DNA from: Magnetovibrio sp.
GTDB lineage: Bacteria; Pseudomonadota; Alphaproteobacteria; Rhodospirillales; Magnetovibrionaceae
NCBI GenBank assembly: GCA_026196495.1
Contig: JAPHSY010000033.1
Coordinates: forward strand, 1-64,000
Length of the DNA: 64,000 bases
Reading direction: 5' to 3'
Part shown: in pieces, positions 63,466 through 64,000 of the stretch
Numbering within the stretch: the first letter of the stretch is position 1
Layout: each line of letters starts with the position of its first letter
The notes under the pieces: generated by a model
Database searches by the model: none
Seen by the model: only the letters and a program-made list of their open reading frames with translations
Told to the model about the DNA's origin: nothing
Translations under genes and position numbers: made by a program

Positions 63466-63512
63466 TAATATTCGATAATATAATTATTAAATGCAATAAT
63501 CTTCGAATATTA
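63466..63512. promoter_or_regulatory. Inverted repeat between ald and lrp-like gene, candidate operator
   Basis: TAATATTCGA at 63466-63475 and TCGAATATTA at 63503-63512 form a perfect 10-bp inverted repeat with a 27-base AT-rich spacer. It sits in the divergent promoter region, 15 bases from the regulator start, as expected for autoregulation by an Lrp-family protein. Confidence 0.65.
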
Positions 63513-63526
63513 GAAAGAAGTATGCA

Positions 63527-63997
63527 ATGAGTGCGTTAGATCAGATTGACATGAATATCCTTCAAACCCTGCAGTCTGATGGACGCATGACCAACCAAGA
63601 CTTGGCAGAGCAAGTGAACCTGTCGCCGAGTGCCTGTTTGCGCCGGGTGCGGCGATTGGAAGAAAGCGGTGTGATTGATGGATACGGTGCGCGCCTGAAC
63701 CCCAAAGCGGTGGGGCGGGGGTCAAACATCTTCATCGAAATCACCTTGTCGGGACAAAGTGAAGACATCTTGGATGCCTTTGAAAGGGCCATTGCCGAAG
63801 TCCCAGATGTGATGGAATGCTATTTGATGGCGGGGCAGGCCGATTACTTGGTCCGTGTTGCGGTGTCATTGGCTGAAGACTATGAACGTATACACAAAAC
63901 CTATCTGTCGCGCTTACCGGGCATAGCGGGTATTCGCTCCATCTTTACCATGCGTACGGTGTGTAAGAAGGAAGGCTTTGCGCTTCACGGTATTTGA
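63527..63997 (+). CDS. Lrp/AsnC family transcriptional regulator
   Basis: 156 residues. The N-terminal helix-turn-helix (ILQTLQSDGRMTNQDLAEQV then LSPSACLRRVRRLEESGVI) is followed by a RAM ligand domain (FIEITLSGQ, VMECYLMAGQADYLVRVAV, GIAGIRSIFTMRTV). It is likely the activator of ald, responding to alanine or another amino acid, by the divergent layout seen with AldR-type proteins. The gene ends three bases before the window end. Confidence 0.93.
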   Translation: MSALDQIDMNILQTLQSDGRMTNQDLAEQVNLSPSACLRRVRRLEESGVIDGYGARLNPKAVGRGSNIFIEITLSGQSEDILDAFERAIAEVPDVMECYLMAGQADYLVRVAVSLAEDYERIHKTYLSRLPGIAGIRSIFTMRTVCKKEGFALHGI

Positions 63998-64000
63998 TTA

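Overview
The window is chromosomal DNA of an alphaproteobacterium, most likely of the Rhodospirillales type. This is inferred from MipZ and a PopZ (DUF2497) homologue, a phasin, a D-Ala-D-Ala carboxypeptidase ending in a SPOR domain, an isoaspartate-methyltransferase-like gene next to tolC, and the block erpA / dgt-argS-SPOR-nagZ-site-2 protease-scpAB-tatABC-serS-surE-pcm. Base composition is near balanced. About 70 protein genes and two tRNA genes are supported. There is no rRNA, CRISPR array, prophage or intact insertion sequence.

Layout. 1-5.2 kb: the 3' end of rimK and an aspartoacylase-like gene, a scar holding an IS3 fragment and an integrase fragment, then a response regulator, a cyclic-nucleotide-binding protein, a DUF350 membrane protein with a trypsin-like protease, and a lytic-transglycosylase-like gene. 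5.2-10.5 kb: an AT-rich spacer, small unknown genes, a TM1410-type exported protein, a DUF3179 protein, then mipZ, a von Willebrand A gene and a membrane J-domain gene. 10.5-15.3 kb: surface-polysaccharide precursor genes (WecA-like transferase, galU, ugd, phosphomannomutase). 15.4-27 kb: DacA, a phasin with a very clear promoter/operator, clpS-clpA, and many small stress, regulatory and envelope genes. 27-34 kb: tRNA-Asn, tRNA-Cys, a methyltransferase-like gene, a rhodanese, tolC, popZ and valS.

34.1-35.8 kb is a compositionally distinct AT-rich pair: a 59-residue basic protein overlapping a 501-residue dNTP triphosphohydrolase. A normal dgt lies at 45 kb. The pair is the best candidate in the window for an acquired, possibly anti-phage, module. 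35.9-44.9 kb holds a Sel1-repeat protein, a DsrC protein with both redox cysteines, DinB, DUF302, ilvD, two tandem hemerythrin-response-regulator fusions, xthA and erpA. 45-57.6 kb is the conserved housekeeping block. 57.6-64 kb holds an EamA transporter, a chemoreceptor, an NlpD-like LysM/M23 lipoprotein, a DUF4389 protein, and alanine dehydrogenase divergent from an Lrp/AsnC regulator.

Themes: cell-pole and chromosome organisation (MipZ, PopZ, ScpAB), envelope maintenance (DacA, NagZ, SPOR, NlpD-like, TolC, Tat), proteolysis (ClpAS, site-2 protease, trypsin-like), and sensing of oxygen, redox or sulfur state (hemerythrins, DsrC, CDGSH). All calls come from reading the sequence; no database search was possible.
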